Below the pieces are notes generated by a model that was given only the letters and a program-made list of their open reading frames with translations, was not told the origin of the DNA and did not search any database. A stretch of 64,000 nucleotides of DNA from assembly GCF_964340395.1 (NCBI RefSeq), contig NC_135560.1, forward strand, positions 15,326,098 through 15,390,097. The letters run 5' to 3'. Shown in pieces: positions 35,035-52,560 of the stretch (the first letter of the stretch is position 1; each line of letters starts with the position of its first letter). The DNA is from Glandiceps talaboti (Eukaryota; Hemichordata; Enteropneusta; Spengelidae). Made by a program: the position numbers and the translations under genes.

Positions 35035-35110
35035 GGATAACGGCTTTCAGGGCCTGACAAAATTGCCAAGGGGGGCAGAACTTTGTCTTGGTGCAATCAT
35101 GGTTTAAGCT
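35035..35110 (+). repeat. Dispersed repeat pair member (CAGGGCC type)
   Basis: CAGGGCCTGACAAAATTGCC then GGGGGGCAG and ACTTTGTCTTGGTGCAATC recurs at 52493-52560 (CAGGGCCGTAGCCTGATC...). It may be the terminus of a DNA transposon, but the other end was not found. Confidence 0.5.
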
Positions 35111-36299
35111 TAAGACAAAGCACCGGATGAAAACTGAAAACAAAGTGCTGTGCATTCATATGGCTTGTAATTAACCGTGATGATGGATGGTTTAACAAAT
35201 GATTTCTGATAGAATATAGATATTCTGAGGAGATAAACCATTCCATTGCCAATTTATAGTTACAATAGTCGCCTTGGGTTTTCTCCTTTTCTGAATTTCT
35301 CGTGACATACTGTCTCGTATTTATACGAAAGTACGTTAGTTGCTTTAAAAAAAAAGTTTACTTCTGTGTCTGCTGCCTATATGCTGCTAATTAGCTACGA
35401 CAGGAAGTTCACTGGGACATCAAACACGATGCGACAGCTTTTACCTTACGGACTTTAATAGAGGAATACCATTTTTTTTTTTATAAAAGGCATTGGCATA
35501 AACCTTTGCTTATGGAAATTCATTTAATTGTACATCATGTACGCGATCCCCGGATAATATCGATTCTTTAGCAAATCCATATATATTGTGCAGTGGAAAT
35601 TCTTGCCATAGACAGACTTTTCTTGGTGACAGTCAGACATGCATATGTAATACCAGAACAGTATTCGTGACCATTTTAATAAGTACTTTGAAAAGTAATA
35701 GTAAATTATATAAAAGCATACCAACGGAAAGACAAGTATTTCGTTCACGAGCACATTTTGTGTATCCTTTGCTATGTAACATATTTCGACTGTCAAAAAG
35801 ACTGTTATTTACACGGGTGGATATTGATGTCAAACATGATGTTCCTATTATTCAGACGACGCTGGCCAGACTCTTCTACCTATATTTCAAATATGAAATT
35901 TAGATTCATTTTATATACTAACAATGTATGATCGGCCGCTTGATAATTCGTTCATCATTTATGAAACCGCTTATCTCTGACGTTCACAAGCGGGCGCTTT
36001 TATCGTATAGGCCTTATTGTATGCCTTATTTTCTCAAATTGTTTTTTCCTTGTATAATCTGAGCAAATGTCACTGCGAATGACCTTTGAACAACAATCAT
36101 GCATATTTGTGCTGATTGGGTTTGCTGTTTATTGACACTTACATCTCGCCAAAATGAATGAGATGAGCAGAAAAGCTATGTTGATGAAGAAAATTATGAG
36201 AGTGTTAAATAGTCGGAAATTAAAGGTTGTTGCACCCGATAACCGGACAAAATTTTGTTGGAGATTCTTATTCGGATATTAACTTGTCAGGCTTTGTAA

Positions 36300-36667
36300 A
36301 AAGGGGAACGCCACTCCAGGAATTAAAAGTATTTTAATAAACTTTGAGATATAGAAAGTAATTTCTTGATTTTACATCACGTAGGTTTCGCTCGGTTGCC
36401 AAGAAACACCAACTTGAAAATCATTTTCGTCGCCATTGTTTTTACAGTGATGCACCATTGCTCATGGATATTGGCACTGCCAGCCAGACATGATTATTCG
36501 TACGATGTACACTGAATATGCATGACGTCTAAGAGCTTATATTCCTTCAGATAAATAGTGTTTCTTGGCAACCGAGCGAAATTTGTGTGATGTTAAATCA
36601 TACAATGTCTCCCCAGATTCCGAACTTTTATGACACTACCTGTATTTCGTTGAGTGGCGTTCACCTT
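36300..36667. repeat. Foldback element copy 3, family A
   Basis: Termini GGGGAACGCCACTCCAGG and GAGTGGCGTTCACC are inverted. Internal inverted blocks include TCGCTCGGTTGCCAAGAAAC with GTTTCTTGGCAACCGAGCGA. It is the intergenic relative of the copies at 4639-5123 and 5562-6050. Confidence 0.75.
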
Positions 36668-37587
36668 TGATTTCCAAAAAAAACAACCTTTCACATACTG
36701 CTGTCAAAGTGTAATGATTTCCGACACTGATACATTGCTGAGGAATGTTAAAAAATTAGCAATGACAGTAACCTCGAAAGTTACTCAATATTGATGCATT
36801 AGATCCTTTAAATAGTCATTTGGGTACAATTAATCCATTGGGTATTTCACTTAATTCAATTACAAAATCATGTTAGTGCCCGAAATTCACAAAAAGCACC
36901 ATCTGATATGATCTTCGACGTACATTTTCCACTAGCGTTCTCGTTAACCTAAATTCAACGCAATTGCTAATCACAAGTTTAATCAAATGACATTTGTTTG
37001 TTCATTACCATTTGTTAGCGTATATCTGACACCACAGGCTGAGCGTAGAAAATTTACACCTCCTTCATCCTACCTATGAACATTTAAGAACCTAAGAAAC
37101 AAACGATTCAGTTAAACACCTATCTCTCTACTTTGAATTTATCTTTTCTTAGCAAACGTGATAAATGTTACATCATAATCTTCACCTTTTTGGTCTTTCA
37201 AAACTTACACTTTGCGAGTGACAATACTCGTCTGCAAAATAATGATTTTTATGCAATGAAATATTGAATTTTTATCAGCAATATATCAAAAAAGTAAAAG
37301 AAAAAAACGTAACATATATCAAAAGGTGTTGTTAACTTAATTTAATGGCAGCATCACAGTGCTTTGCGTTTGTCACAGTCATGTAGGACACTTCGGAAAG
37401 TACAAGAAGTCACGCTCCATAAATCATTTCAATTTGATTTTTCAATTTCATATTCCAATATATCCACTTGCATTTGAGTATGACCTTGTCCTATCATCTC
37501 AAACCCATAACTGTTATTAGGAGTACTTCTAATCAGGGATTATACTCTTTGATCTTGCCGACTTTGGTTCTCTTAAATAGGTAAACA

Positions 37588-37622
37588 TATGACGACTGTT
37601 ATACCACAGACAAGTATCTTGT
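37588..37622. repeat. Short perfect hairpin
   Basis: ACCACAGACAAG and CTTGTCTGTGGT are perfect complements around a three-base loop. GTTCTCTTA-like blocks on either side suggest it may be the centre of a decayed foldback. Confidence 0.6.
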
Positions 37623-38102
37623 CTGTGGTTATATCGTTAAGTAAGAGAACTGAATATTTTCTTTCAAAATCGACTTTTAATCAAAATAGGTAAATATATT
37701 GATATCGTTTGCTCCTGTCTATGGTATAGTATTGCTACTTCCTGACTAGTGGAATTAGACCGTTTTATAGCAAATGTCATTATTATTCAAAATGTAATGT
37801 ACTTTACTATAGGCGTCACGAGGGACCGATTTCCCTGATAACTAAAGTCCTTAAATCTCCTCGTAATATGCCATATGAAAGATAGTTCTCTTTTTTTTAA
37901 ACTTGGACTATAATGTCAATTGAAATATAAAATATAGAATGTATACTCTGGTCAATTTAAAAATCGAGTATGCACGATGCCCACAAACATTATTCTTTTC
38001 CTATATCTAGTCGAGATGGTGTAAAGGAAATGGTTGAATATGCACAAAGAGCTTACAAGCCTACACTTAATGTAGATTGTGGTGGTTTTCGTATTCATTG
38101 GT

Positions 38103-38340
38103 AACTAAATACTTAAGATGTGGTCAGAATTTACTGCAGGTGGGTCTGCGGATAAATTGGGGGACCATGAAAAGACTCGAGGGGGCCAGGAGGGCGCATG
38201 ATAATTCTGATGGTCTGAAAGGGGATATCTATGCAAGCTACGTAAATTCTTGGGCTCATTTGGGGGGGGGGGGTGAAATGTGTTGAGTGAGCGAAGGGGG
38301 GGGGGTGGTGAAACATTGTTCTGACCAAATTCTTTCTCCC
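38103..38340 (+). repeat. G-rich dispersed repeat, inverted relative at 39590-39720
   Basis: ATTCTGATGGTCTG, preceded by GGAGGG-rich sequence and a CATGA block, recurs in reverse complement around 39620-39690. Several G or C homopolymers accompany both copies. Confidence 0.5.
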
Positions 38341-38747
38341 CCTCCCCCTGCCGTAAATTCTAAGCCCTAGCTCTGTCATAATAACATGCTATACAATGTA
38401 CAGAGTCCTTGCTGGAGACCTAGATGTTAAACCACATTCAACATTTAGTAGTAGGGATAATATCAAAACAACTTTGACCGCCAAAAATAACGTTACACAC
38501 GTTGGCAATTCTGAGTAGAAACAGCATCCCCCAGGCCCATGATAGCTAGTGGGAAGGATATGGGAGGGGGTGTTCCCCCCCCCACACACACACACACAGT
38601 AAGTACTTTAAAAAAGATAAGGACATATAGGAGGCCATTTAATGGAATAAAAATTCAAACCATGCATATACTTCGAAAGCCGTAGAGTACTTGAAAATTG
38701 TTTTCAATACCCCTATTTTACTCGTCAATACATTACAATGAAAATCG

Positions 38748-39185
38748 TAAACCCTGAAATAAAACGTTGCCTGGCTCGACAAAATCCCATTAACATGGCT
38801 ACATTTCATCGTCTAGCTAGACAAAAATTTACCAACAGTGTTCCGTCAATCGTCTGGCGTGACACACATATTTACCAATATTGTTGCCCTTTATTTGCAC
38901 GAGCTACCGTTATCTTAGGAGATCATCGACAAATTTAAACATCCTGGTAAACATAAGGTCGGCGAATTCGTTGATATGTTTGAGACAGTCAACTGACTAA
39001 AATGTATCAATTGTAATTCAGTTCTTGTCGTGCCAGACGATAAGATGTGGAAATATTAATTAGATTTCTGTCGAGCTAGACTAGATGATTTACAACATCA
39101 AAGAGATATTTGTCTTGCCAGGCAACTGACAGTACCAATATTAATGATATTTTTGTCGCGCTAGACGTTTTGTTTCAGGGTTTAT
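38748..39185. mobile_element. Foldback/MITE with iterated subterminal motif
   Basis: Termini TAAACCCTGAAATAAAACG and its near-perfect inverse (18 of 19) bound 438 bases. Inside, a motif of the form CGTCTAGC(K)CGACAAAAAT and its reverse occur about eight times at irregular spacing in both halves. TA at each outer edge could be a TA target duplication. No coding frame. Repeated subterminal motifs of this sort often bind a transposase. Confidence 0.75.
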
Positions 39186-39346
39186 GATGTTCGTTTTATT
39201 ATACACCTGTATGGCTATATTAGCTACACATTAACTTACCTCTTCACAGATATCTTGGCAGACCTACACATTTACTTGGCTAATTGACTGCCTCATAATT
39301 AAATGTATGGTAGGTAAATGAAGTGTACAATTTTGCAAACTACAAG

Positions 39347-39580
<234 letters not shown>

Positions 39581-41342
39581 CTAATTTGATTCAAATCATG
39601 AGTAAAATATTTCGGCCCTCCCATTGCAGACCATCAGAATCCCCCCCCCTCCTCCCTTGAACCCTCAATTAGTTTCATGCCACCCCCCCCCACCCCCATT
39701 TCTCCCCAGCCCCCGCCATCCCGCGAAGAAAATCCATATCACATCTGTCCATGTCCCGAACATGTATGGTGAATGCCCATACGCATACAATGATCATGAG
39801 ATGCCCTTGGGAATGATTGAGATTAAATGATAAATTCCGTCTTAATTCGTCCCCCAACTAGAATGCAATATAATAACGCCGGTGCCTTTATCTTGAAGTA
39901 TCCATTTCAAAATGGTATTCTAGAGTTACAACCCACTACAAAACACGTATTGATTAATTGATAAACATTGCAAATGCAGAATGCAGTTATACACTATGTC
40001 TTATGTGAAGATGCGTATAGAACGCAGGAGGATTTCGCTACCAGTGGGACACCTGAGTATTCAATATGACTTGACGGTGTTATTATACAGGTCAATTTAC
40101 CTCAAAACACGCATGCTTATTTTACACAATAATGATATGTGTCTATTTGAAAAGACATTCGCAAAATAATACACAAAGCTAGAATTTACTATTTATATGC
40201 AAGAATTTGCATTTTTATCCATGGTGCGCCACCATCGTTATTCATTGTAATTTGTATCCGTTGTTGTTGGCGGCCAGTCTCCTGAAATCCTTTAGTTGTT
40301 GTTGTCATCAATGTGTTTGATTATATTGCAAATATAAAACATAAAATATTTGCCTTTTTCTCAGAAAGCCTGTATTAGTTACTGAGTTGGCCTTATTTAT
40401 TATTTACTGTTTGATTTGAGGTTTTGGGGGATTTCCAAACATCATGGAAACAAACGTTTATACCCTTGATGTTTTTTACTTGAAGTATTTTCTGACTCTG
40501 CTTTTTTATTTTACATTTCCGAACATCTGATTCTTGATAAAAGCAGATTTATTACCGAAGTTGTAAATTGACATTTTGTGACAAATTTGACTGATATCTA
40601 TTTCAATTCAAATTATCTTGTCTACGGTTACTATGTCTATACTTTAATTTCATCATGTGAAAAATCACAGGAAAAGGTGACAAAAAATGAATTCACTTTT
40701 GGGGCTAGGGAGCTTCTTAGCACATTTAAGCAAAGACTAAAGTCAACGTTGCTCTTCATGATTTTGGTGGCTGGAAACTCCTGAAACAGAAACAAGAATG
40801 CACAATTCTTCTAAACCCAGTGACGTCTGAACGGCTTGGTTGGCCGAAAGTGCTCACGGACGCAGAAATCCATTAAGTATAATGAAAATACTTGTATTGT
40901 GACGGAGACTAAATAGCGTTTTTACCACACACCAGTCTTTGTGTATAGTAATTATCGATACATACTTAGTATTAACTGTCATTGCGCGCATGTGCAGTTC
41001 GTTGTTTTTGTCACAAGGAATGGTGTCGTCTGACATTAAAGGTAAAGAAAAAATTCGTGTTGTTATGGCAACGATGATTTGCATAGGGAGTGTTGTACAC
41101 TGGGTATCTGTAACTTAACAGTGCACGATATATATACTGTCCCATTTTCTTGGTACATTCATTGCAGCAGAGGAGCTGTTATCGGTAATATCGACTGTTG
41201 CTTCCGTTAAATGTCTTCGACAGCGCTCGACTACAGTCCAGCTGCAACTCTCCAAGCGTGTACATGGTATCCTCAACCAGGCACACCACCTTGTTTGTAG
41301 GGCAGTTTCAAGAGCGAAGATAAATTGCGCTGGGGTGGAATC
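39581..41342. other. Upstream flank of the Cys-loop receptor gene
   Basis: No coding exon was recognised. C-rich homopolymers lie at 39637-39720. The promoter and 5' untranslated region of the receptor presumably lie toward 41342, but no specific element can be assigned. Confidence 0.4.
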
Positions 41343-41541
41343 ATGCAAACGTGCATGTGGAGGAGAAGTCACATATTTGGCTATCTTTTTATACTCCATG
41401 TATTGCTTGTTTTTCATATCAAATTCGTGTCATCCGAGACCGCTGAAGCCATCCATGACCAACATAATGCTTCAATGACAACATCATTTCTGAACGACTT
41501 GGTTAAGACTTACGACAAAAGAATAAGGCCTTTTTTTGACG
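41343..41541 (+). CDS. Cys-loop ligand-gated ion channel (GABA-A/glycine type), first coding exon
   Basis: The ATG at 41343 (or 41355, in frame) opens a signal peptide with the core YLFILHVLLVFHIKFV, followed by SSETAEA. The mature N-terminus continues FLNDLVKTYDKRIRPFFDG, matching the conserved YD.R.RP motif that begins the extracellular domain of anionic Cys-loop receptors. The exon ends in phase 1 at donor GTAAGT. The continuation is the exon at 63676-63743. These are pentameric, plasma-membrane, transmitter-gated chloride channels in most characterised members. The ligand cannot be decided from 89 residues. Confidence 0.85.
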
Positions 41542-42235
41542 GTAAGTTAGCCTTTAATACCGTATCAACCAACGTCTGTAAGTCGTCCTTTTATAATACA
41601 ACTGTAAATTATTCATAACGAAATTTCAAATAGATGTGGTATATTTCAAATCATCTTTTCGCTGTGGTAATGACATAATTATGAATGGAAGCAGTGGATC
41701 GCAGGTCATGTGTGTACATTGTGAAACGTTCTACCTTTGAAATATCTCTGTTCTTATAATACGGACGAAAATGCTTAACAGAAACATTTTTTGTGTGACC
41801 GGCATGTTTTTACATTTGCTTATTCGTCATGCCACCGCTTTGATAAACAATGAATGCGCTAACCAAACTTGGGATTGTGTCAAATATTGCTCAAATGAAT
41901 AAACGATCATGTCCGTTTACACAAACCTGATCTGCTTCTGCGTACGTAATAAGCAAACTTCCACTTACAGAATATAATACAATAGGGATAAGTGGATGAT
42001 TTATTTTCGATGATTTTTGAATTGCGAGAGGGAACTACATGTATGCAGCGTGCTAAGAAACTTTCACTTAAGGCAGACAATATATCGCATAATTATATGG
42101 AATGTATGGAATCGTTATTTCTTTACGTTAATACGTCTTAATTTGTAAACCGATTCCATGTTGAATACAGTGTTGGAGCATATAATGGTGTTGTTGTCAG
42201 TGCTGTTGTTATATTATTATTACTGTTGTTGTTGG

Positions 42236-42334
42236 TGTGGTGGTGGTGGTGGTGGTGGTGGTGGTGGTGATGGTAGTGGTTTGGTGTCATACTTTGACAC
42301 TACATAACCAATAGCGTTTGAGTATATCCTCCTT

Positions 42335-42378
<44 letters not shown>

Positions 42379-42382
42379 GCTG
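42236..42382. repeat. (GGT)n and (TTG)n microsatellites
   Basis: GGT run at 42236-42280 and TTG run at 42336-42380. Confidence 0.9.
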
Positions 42383-43890
42383 ATGCTGCTGCCACTATAT
42401 TTTGTGATTTTGGTGGGGTTGTGGTGGTGAGATTTTTCAGTAACATTGGAGAGCTTTGTAATGGAATGTGATTAATTTTTTTTTTCAGCTGAGATTATAC
42501 AGTTATGTTTGTACAGAAACAAATCGATACTATGCCATTGTCAATATTGTCATTGAATAGATATACTGTGTGCGATACATAGACAGAGTACTTTATACCT
42601 GATCAGTATAAAACCAAATACGAGATATTGAATCGATATTTGAAGTAACAGAATGTCACACGTGACTGCAAATTAGAAAACCGGCGTCTCATTTTTAGAT
42701 AGAATCATTACTTAATGAATTAATAATTGGCTTTTTTATTATTTAATTAACACTATCAGTTATGTCAATCAATAACTAAAACGAATTTAACAGGAATATA
42801 AATAGTATGGATGAAATATTCACCATAATAAATGAAGGGAGTATAAACAACGCATGAATGTGTCACTTGTTTGCATGGTAATAACAGATATTGTGATAGA
42901 TATTCCCGATTAATGTTTTCATTTGTTATATTATTAGAATTTACAAAAAAAATATAATGTAGTGCAATCATATAGACCCTAGAGACTCCAAAGTCTGCAC
43001 GACAATATAACAATGTAATATGATTGATAACTCTAAAATTGTGTTGCAAATATACGATTCTTTTGTAACAACTGTCTGAAAATATGGACTTTAGAATTCA
43101 ATCGAGGTGAAACTGATAAATCAATACATATTCGGCTTATTATGTATGAATTTACAATTTTTTTGTTCAGACCTCATTCACTAAACACTTCGACTGATCA
43201 TTACGGGAAGAGATCTTTCCCAGTTTGCGTTTTTTTCCAGTCCGCTGTGCCACAGTCCACCATTGCCTCTAACCGGGCGCTCTTAAATACAACACAAACC
43301 AAATATATATAGTAATTGCTAACTAATCGCATATAGTTTATTATTACTCAGTTAATAAATTTAATGAATTATTACAAGATAAAGAGCGTTGTTCTGAATA
43401 ACTTGAATGAAGGAAATATAATGTGTGAGAAGTCAAGGGTGACAGGCTGTGGCGATGTTAACATGGTTTTGACAAATGTTTGACATTTTTTATGGAGCTT
43501 TCAATTTTCAAGCCTATCCAGGCTGATCATATTATGGTTTTTGCCTTTTTGGATAATTGGCCTCACACAAAAGATCTGCTTTAATATTTTGTTATCAAAC
43601 ATGATTACTTGGAGTCAAACACGCTGGCTGGTCTCGCACATCAAAATAATTAGCCATGAATTTTTTACAGTATCGATATGGATTTAAAAAGCAGGGGCAT
43701 TAAGAATACAGGACATATCTTAACATATACCTGTGTATCCTTTGAAGAATTACATGCGTTATTGTCCTTGCTTCAACATAACTTACTTTTGACATTAGTA
43801 TCATTACATAGTCACAAAAAAGCACACTGACAGGCATAAACGTGTCAACATGAGGTGGCGATTCTTTAAGTCCATTTTAAGCATACATTG

Positions 43891-43924
43891 ATATATATAT
43901 ATATACAAGGCGTAGACACATACT

Positions 43925-43964
<40 letters not shown>
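43891..43964. repeat. Two (TA)n runs separated by a duplicated motif
   Basis: TA runs at 43891-43906 and 43929-43964, each followed by TACAAGGCG; the ACACATACTAAAATA segment also occurs twice (43917 and 43999). Confidence 0.85.
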
Positions 43965-43966
<2 letters not shown>

Positions 43967-44870
43967 AGGCGATATTGACATAAGTCTGTACCATGCAGAC
44001 ACATACTAAAATAAAACCGGTTACAGAACAAGAGGTCTTTCCATACATTTAAACAAGACTGTGATAATAGGTCAATAATAAAGTATCCCTCTTATTGTGT
44101 ATATGATGATGAATGGATGAGATATAACCTGACTGCTAGGTTCATTGTGTAATAATAGGTGAATTGGGGAGGGGGTGCACGAAAGGGGACGGAGCATATA
44201 GTGCTTGTCTTGATATGAATTTGCAAGCTGTGGTACCATAAGAAGCTAACGTAACAGAATGAATATTCATGTATATCATAGGAAGTGTATTACTGCCTAC
44301 CTACAATAGCAAGTATACCTCGCAATATGGTACCAGTTAGTACAGGACACACGCTGACAAATTAGTGAATTGAAGGAAACATACATGTATACTCAAAGTC
44401 AAATTAGTTTCTGATGTTTGCATTTTTATGCTACATGTACTATACTGATAAATCCTTTTTTATATTAACGGGATTGTATTAATGAAGACCCTGGGAATAA
44501 TAGCGATGAAAATACATTTCATTATTAACTTATTACACAAAAGATAGAACTGGGTGGTGATTGATGGCAGGAGAAAATATGCAAAGCGATTTTTATGATA
44601 GATCGAGACAATAGACCCCACGCTAGTGGCTAATATTTACGTTTTAATTAAAAACTGGAATGTGACGTCGACGCAGGTAAGGTAGAAGATGATCTTTGAA
44701 TGCTCTGTGTACAATGATCAAGGCTCAAATATATCCCTACAGTTTTTGCACTGCATCCTAATCTTTGTAAATCTAATGGTCTAATGCGCTCCATGGATGA
44801 CGTAGCCATTATAAACTTGTCAATGTATATTTATAAGGCTTCTCAGAGCCATAAAGAGATTTTGTCTAAT

Positions 44871-45032
<162 letters not shown>

Positions 45033-45079
45033 GTTCAGTGTGGTTTTGCGTGTTGCATTGGTTTGATTAATCTCTGGAG

Positions 45080-45760
45080 TTAGAGTCTAATGTTGCGTAA
45101 CATTACGTGCGATAAGCAACCAGGAAAATCCCCTTAGCTGCCAACGCGTTTTATTTATTACATTCAGAGAGTTAATGACTGTTTGATTTATAGTTCTGCG
45201 AAATCTTTTATGGTTCTATATGTCTTCATGGTTTTGCTGACCACCCCGAATAAAAATCTATTCTAACTATTAACAACATAACGTTGCGTATAATAATAAA
45301 TACTATGAAAAAACCCTTGGCTGTCATCTCACTTGATGTAATCTATTCAAAGCGTTCTTGTATGATTTATCGTTCAGTAAATTTTGGTATGGTTTTATAT
45401 TTCGTATGATTTGTTCATCCGATCCTCTGGGGTAAGATCTGAAATAAAGATTTAAGAACAAAACATAGTGCATGATATATAACATGGAAACCCTTTGGCT
45501 ACCGTATTATTTTATTTAACTTTGTCGTATGTGTTGTCGTTCTATTAAGTAAGAGTTGTGAATGGTTGTAATCCTTCAGGACAGACAGTCCGACTTAATA
45601 AGGTAACATAGCGTCTGATAAGTACTCGGGAAGAACCCCCCGGCTACCAATTGATGTATTTGGTGAGGTATATTCAACGCAGTCATCAATCATTAAATTA
45701 TGATGTAGGCCCCCGGAATTTCTTTTTAAGATCAAAAGAAATAATCGTATATCATATAGT
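45080..45760. repeat. Degenerate tandem repeat, about four units of 150-185 bp
   Basis: Blocks of the form (T)AACAT..CGT..GATAA....GGAAAA.CCC...GGCT.CC recur near 45095-45150, 45280-45335, 45460-45515 and 45605-45655, in the same orientation. Similarity is weak and was judged by eye. Confidence 0.45.
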
Positions 45761-46296
45761 TCATCAGTTGCGCATCGGATTAGTTAACGTTTTCTACAAT
45801 AAAGCAATTAATTACCTTTTGACAATTGATGCGGACCTGCAATGGCGAATGTTGAAAGACTCTGTTTCACAAAATGCCTCAGAGACGACGATACTTTTAG
45901 AAGTTGGAGTTGCGATCGAAAGATGTAGGAATTTTTTTTAAATTCATGTTTGATTATCGGGATACAATACACGCTTTCAAACTATAATAATGATTAATAG
46001 ACTCGTAATCTAATCAACAGTGTAGTATAGACAGGGTTACTTTATTGAATGACTCAGAACCCAGCGGTTGTTCAGTACACTGAAGACCCTGGAATTAAAT
46101 CAGAACGTGCTTGCAGGGAGGAATAGATCATCACGTAGTATTTGTAAATTTGCATAAATTATATAAATTGACCAGGGTCCATTTTTAGATAGTTATGTGT
46201 TATTATGTAAAACTGTTATATAAGTGCTTTATTCCTTCAAAAGTTCAATTTAAATTGAGTTAAATTAAATTACATTTGAAAGATGATGTGGAGGAT

Positions 46297-46358
46297 CGTC
46301 ATGAACCACGTATGTGTCGTTATTCACAACATAAAAACAGAGAGATGGATGTTTGAGA
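46297..46358 (+). repeat. Dispersed unit, half copy
   Basis: CGTCATGAACCACGTATGTG through GGATGTTTGAGAA is the reverse complement of 50572-50637. Confidence 0.7.
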
Positions 46359-47249
46359 ATATACGGACAAGTCTAGCAAGCTCTGCCCTTGAACACCAAA
46401 CTTACCAATTTCTTCATATTAGGACGGCTATTTGACAACAAATGTAAATACGGGTTTAGATACAGTTTGTTTTGTTTTTAATTTCCTAGACATGCAGACT
46501 ATTCAGAAGAGATTTAATGACTCACTTCAGACTAATTAGATTACCTAACGCAGTTGTGGTTAATTTGAGTTGATATAGTATAACCTTTTGTTCTCTCAGA
46601 GTCATTTGAACACAAGCATGATCTTTCCATGTCGTATACATATATATTCTGTTCCTATTAGACCTTTAAGTGACAGTCTAGCCTTACCCATTTCCAAATT
46701 TAACGACCCTTGCTTGAATCCCAGGTTCGCACATCATTGCTAACCTAGCAATGGAGCGCCATTGGGATTACATAGAATTTTAAAGGTCTATTCTCCAGGT
46801 CCAAACTTTTATATAGCTCCTTCAGACAACTAGTTTTCGCACCTAAATGTTAACCATAATCCCGGCGGTATGGTAATTAAGTACTTGAGCGACAGAGTTG
46901 AGAAAAGGTTATGTATTTAGGGAAAACTAAGGATAAGAGGCAATAGATTACCCTGGATTGGCGCATCACTTCTTAGCATCAGAAATATTTCAAAATGCGA
47001 CAGAACCGTTTAACTTCGTCTGTAAAGCACAGTTTATTAACTATTTACGGTTTTCCCAAAAGACCCGCACTATGTACTACACATAGTAAAGTAGCATTAA
47101 GTGAGGAAAATACAAGGATGCGTACATTTATTGATTACATAATTTTGTATTGATATTCCTGTTAATTATATTTGAAAGATATGAATGCATATATGTAAAG
47201 ATGACAGACATGTATATTGATGAATACTAATCAGTCCTTCATAAGTCAT

Positions 47250-50355
<3,106 letters not shown>

Positions 50356-50415
50356 AAGTCAGTGGTAAGATATGTCCGTAGTACAGTGCTCGATACGTCT
50401 GCACGCAGAGCGGAG

Positions 50416-50793
<378 letters not shown>

Positions 50794-52492
50794 GAAAGTG
50801 AGATACAGCTATGCATAATACTAATCGATTTACCTGAACGCATATTCAGAGCGTTGTTAACTTTCAAATGGAAGGTAATGTTCCTGCATATTGGACATGA
50901 TGGTAACATTGACGTAGTTATATGAGTACAATACACAAGTTAAAAGATACAATGTGTATGTAGCTTATTAAGGGAGAAGTAAATTTAATGACAGCCTACA
51001 AGAGTGATGTAAATTATACTGCTTTGTTGTAGATAAATCATTTTTTTCTGAAAATCCAATCATTCAGGAACGCTTCAATAACGACCCGTTTTACGTTCAA
51101 TCATTTCCATAGTGAATAAGCGATGTGTTATTTTGCGTAAACAAGTGTATTATTTGTGCTAAAATAGATAACATCTTTTAAATGTAATATGGACCAGTAC
51201 AGTTTACGCCACATCGTTATGTTTTGAACGAACACGCTAATAGTATGATTCTGTATTTGAAAACACCACTCAGCGAGAGTGTGTATGCCTACATACATTA
51301 GTCTGTAGTATACATTTCATGCATATGTGTAACTGCAACATTATTTCAATGAAAACAATTTATAATGATAATCCATCAACATTATGGAATACAACATATC
51401 CAATACCGAAAACAGTTGATAAAGAAATACAATGTATGAGACGTTATTGACAAAACAAAGGTCTCCACCAAATAGTCCATGTATGTGAGTGTTACATTTT
51501 AACATGAACATTCTATCTGTACCTAATTACATCTATCAGTTTATCGTCGATGTATGTTACATACAATCAATTCAATGACTCTTCACCTCGGCAGAGTCAA
51601 AGAGAAAAGTGTCAAAGGGTTAAAGAGTAATAATGTTGCGTAGACCGTACTTTCAATACAACTTTGATCTTGTTTTATAATACTTGCATGCAATAACAAT
51701 ATCAATAGCCTGGTTTTCCAGAATATATTTCGTGTCATGAATATCTATCCTTCGATCTGCGAGCATGAATAGCGTGTCGTCAACTGGCTGTGATAGACGA
51801 CAATCGATCATGCAACTGGGCTTGAGGCTAAATATGCATAGGTTTTAGTTATGCAATTCCGTTCATTGGCTTTAGCAAACTATTGACTTCTACATTCTAC
51901 ATTTAATACCGATGGGCCACAAACAATTTCTATGCTACATAAAGACACCTAGAGCATAACAATGAAGTTTTAATGGATTTAATCTAGTAATGCCTGTTCA
52001 AGCTTTCACTACATGAAAGTTTCTAACAATATGCCGTTCATCTTGAGCGCCAGCCTCAAAATATTTTCGATGGCCTGCAAGATATATATTGTACTTACAT
52101 AAAATACTACTCTATTATAGTGCTAATCGGACTCCCCTGGACATTTCGAGAACTAGTTTCTTATACATGCATCACATTTCCTTGAGATGAATAATTAATA
52201 TCTGTTTCAAAACATTTCTAAGCGTATTACTTGTAAAGCAGCTGCTAAAACATTGTATTTCATAGTAAAAATCATCAGAGTATGCCATAGGTGTTAACTT
52301 AATCTATTACTTCTGAACCTTGGGAAGTCATGGGGGGTATAGTGCAGACATGGTGTTGCCTCTATGATATTAAAATTGTTCAAAGAAAAAGAAAACATTT
52401 AACCATCAAATGTTCTGAAAAGGGAAATGTATATCAATCGGTTGTGTCTCATTAGCTAACCATGTAAAATTCAGTATCATTATGCCTGCAGG

Positions 52493-52560
52493 GCCGTAGC
52501 CTGATCAAATTTCCAAGGGGGCAGCACTTTGTCTTGGTGCAATCGTGCATTTAAATTTAG
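52493..52560 (+). repeat. Dispersed repeat pair member (CAGGGCC type)
   Basis: CAGGGCCGTAGCCTGATCAA then GGGGGCAGCACTTTGTCTTG matches 35035-35110. Confidence 0.5.
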
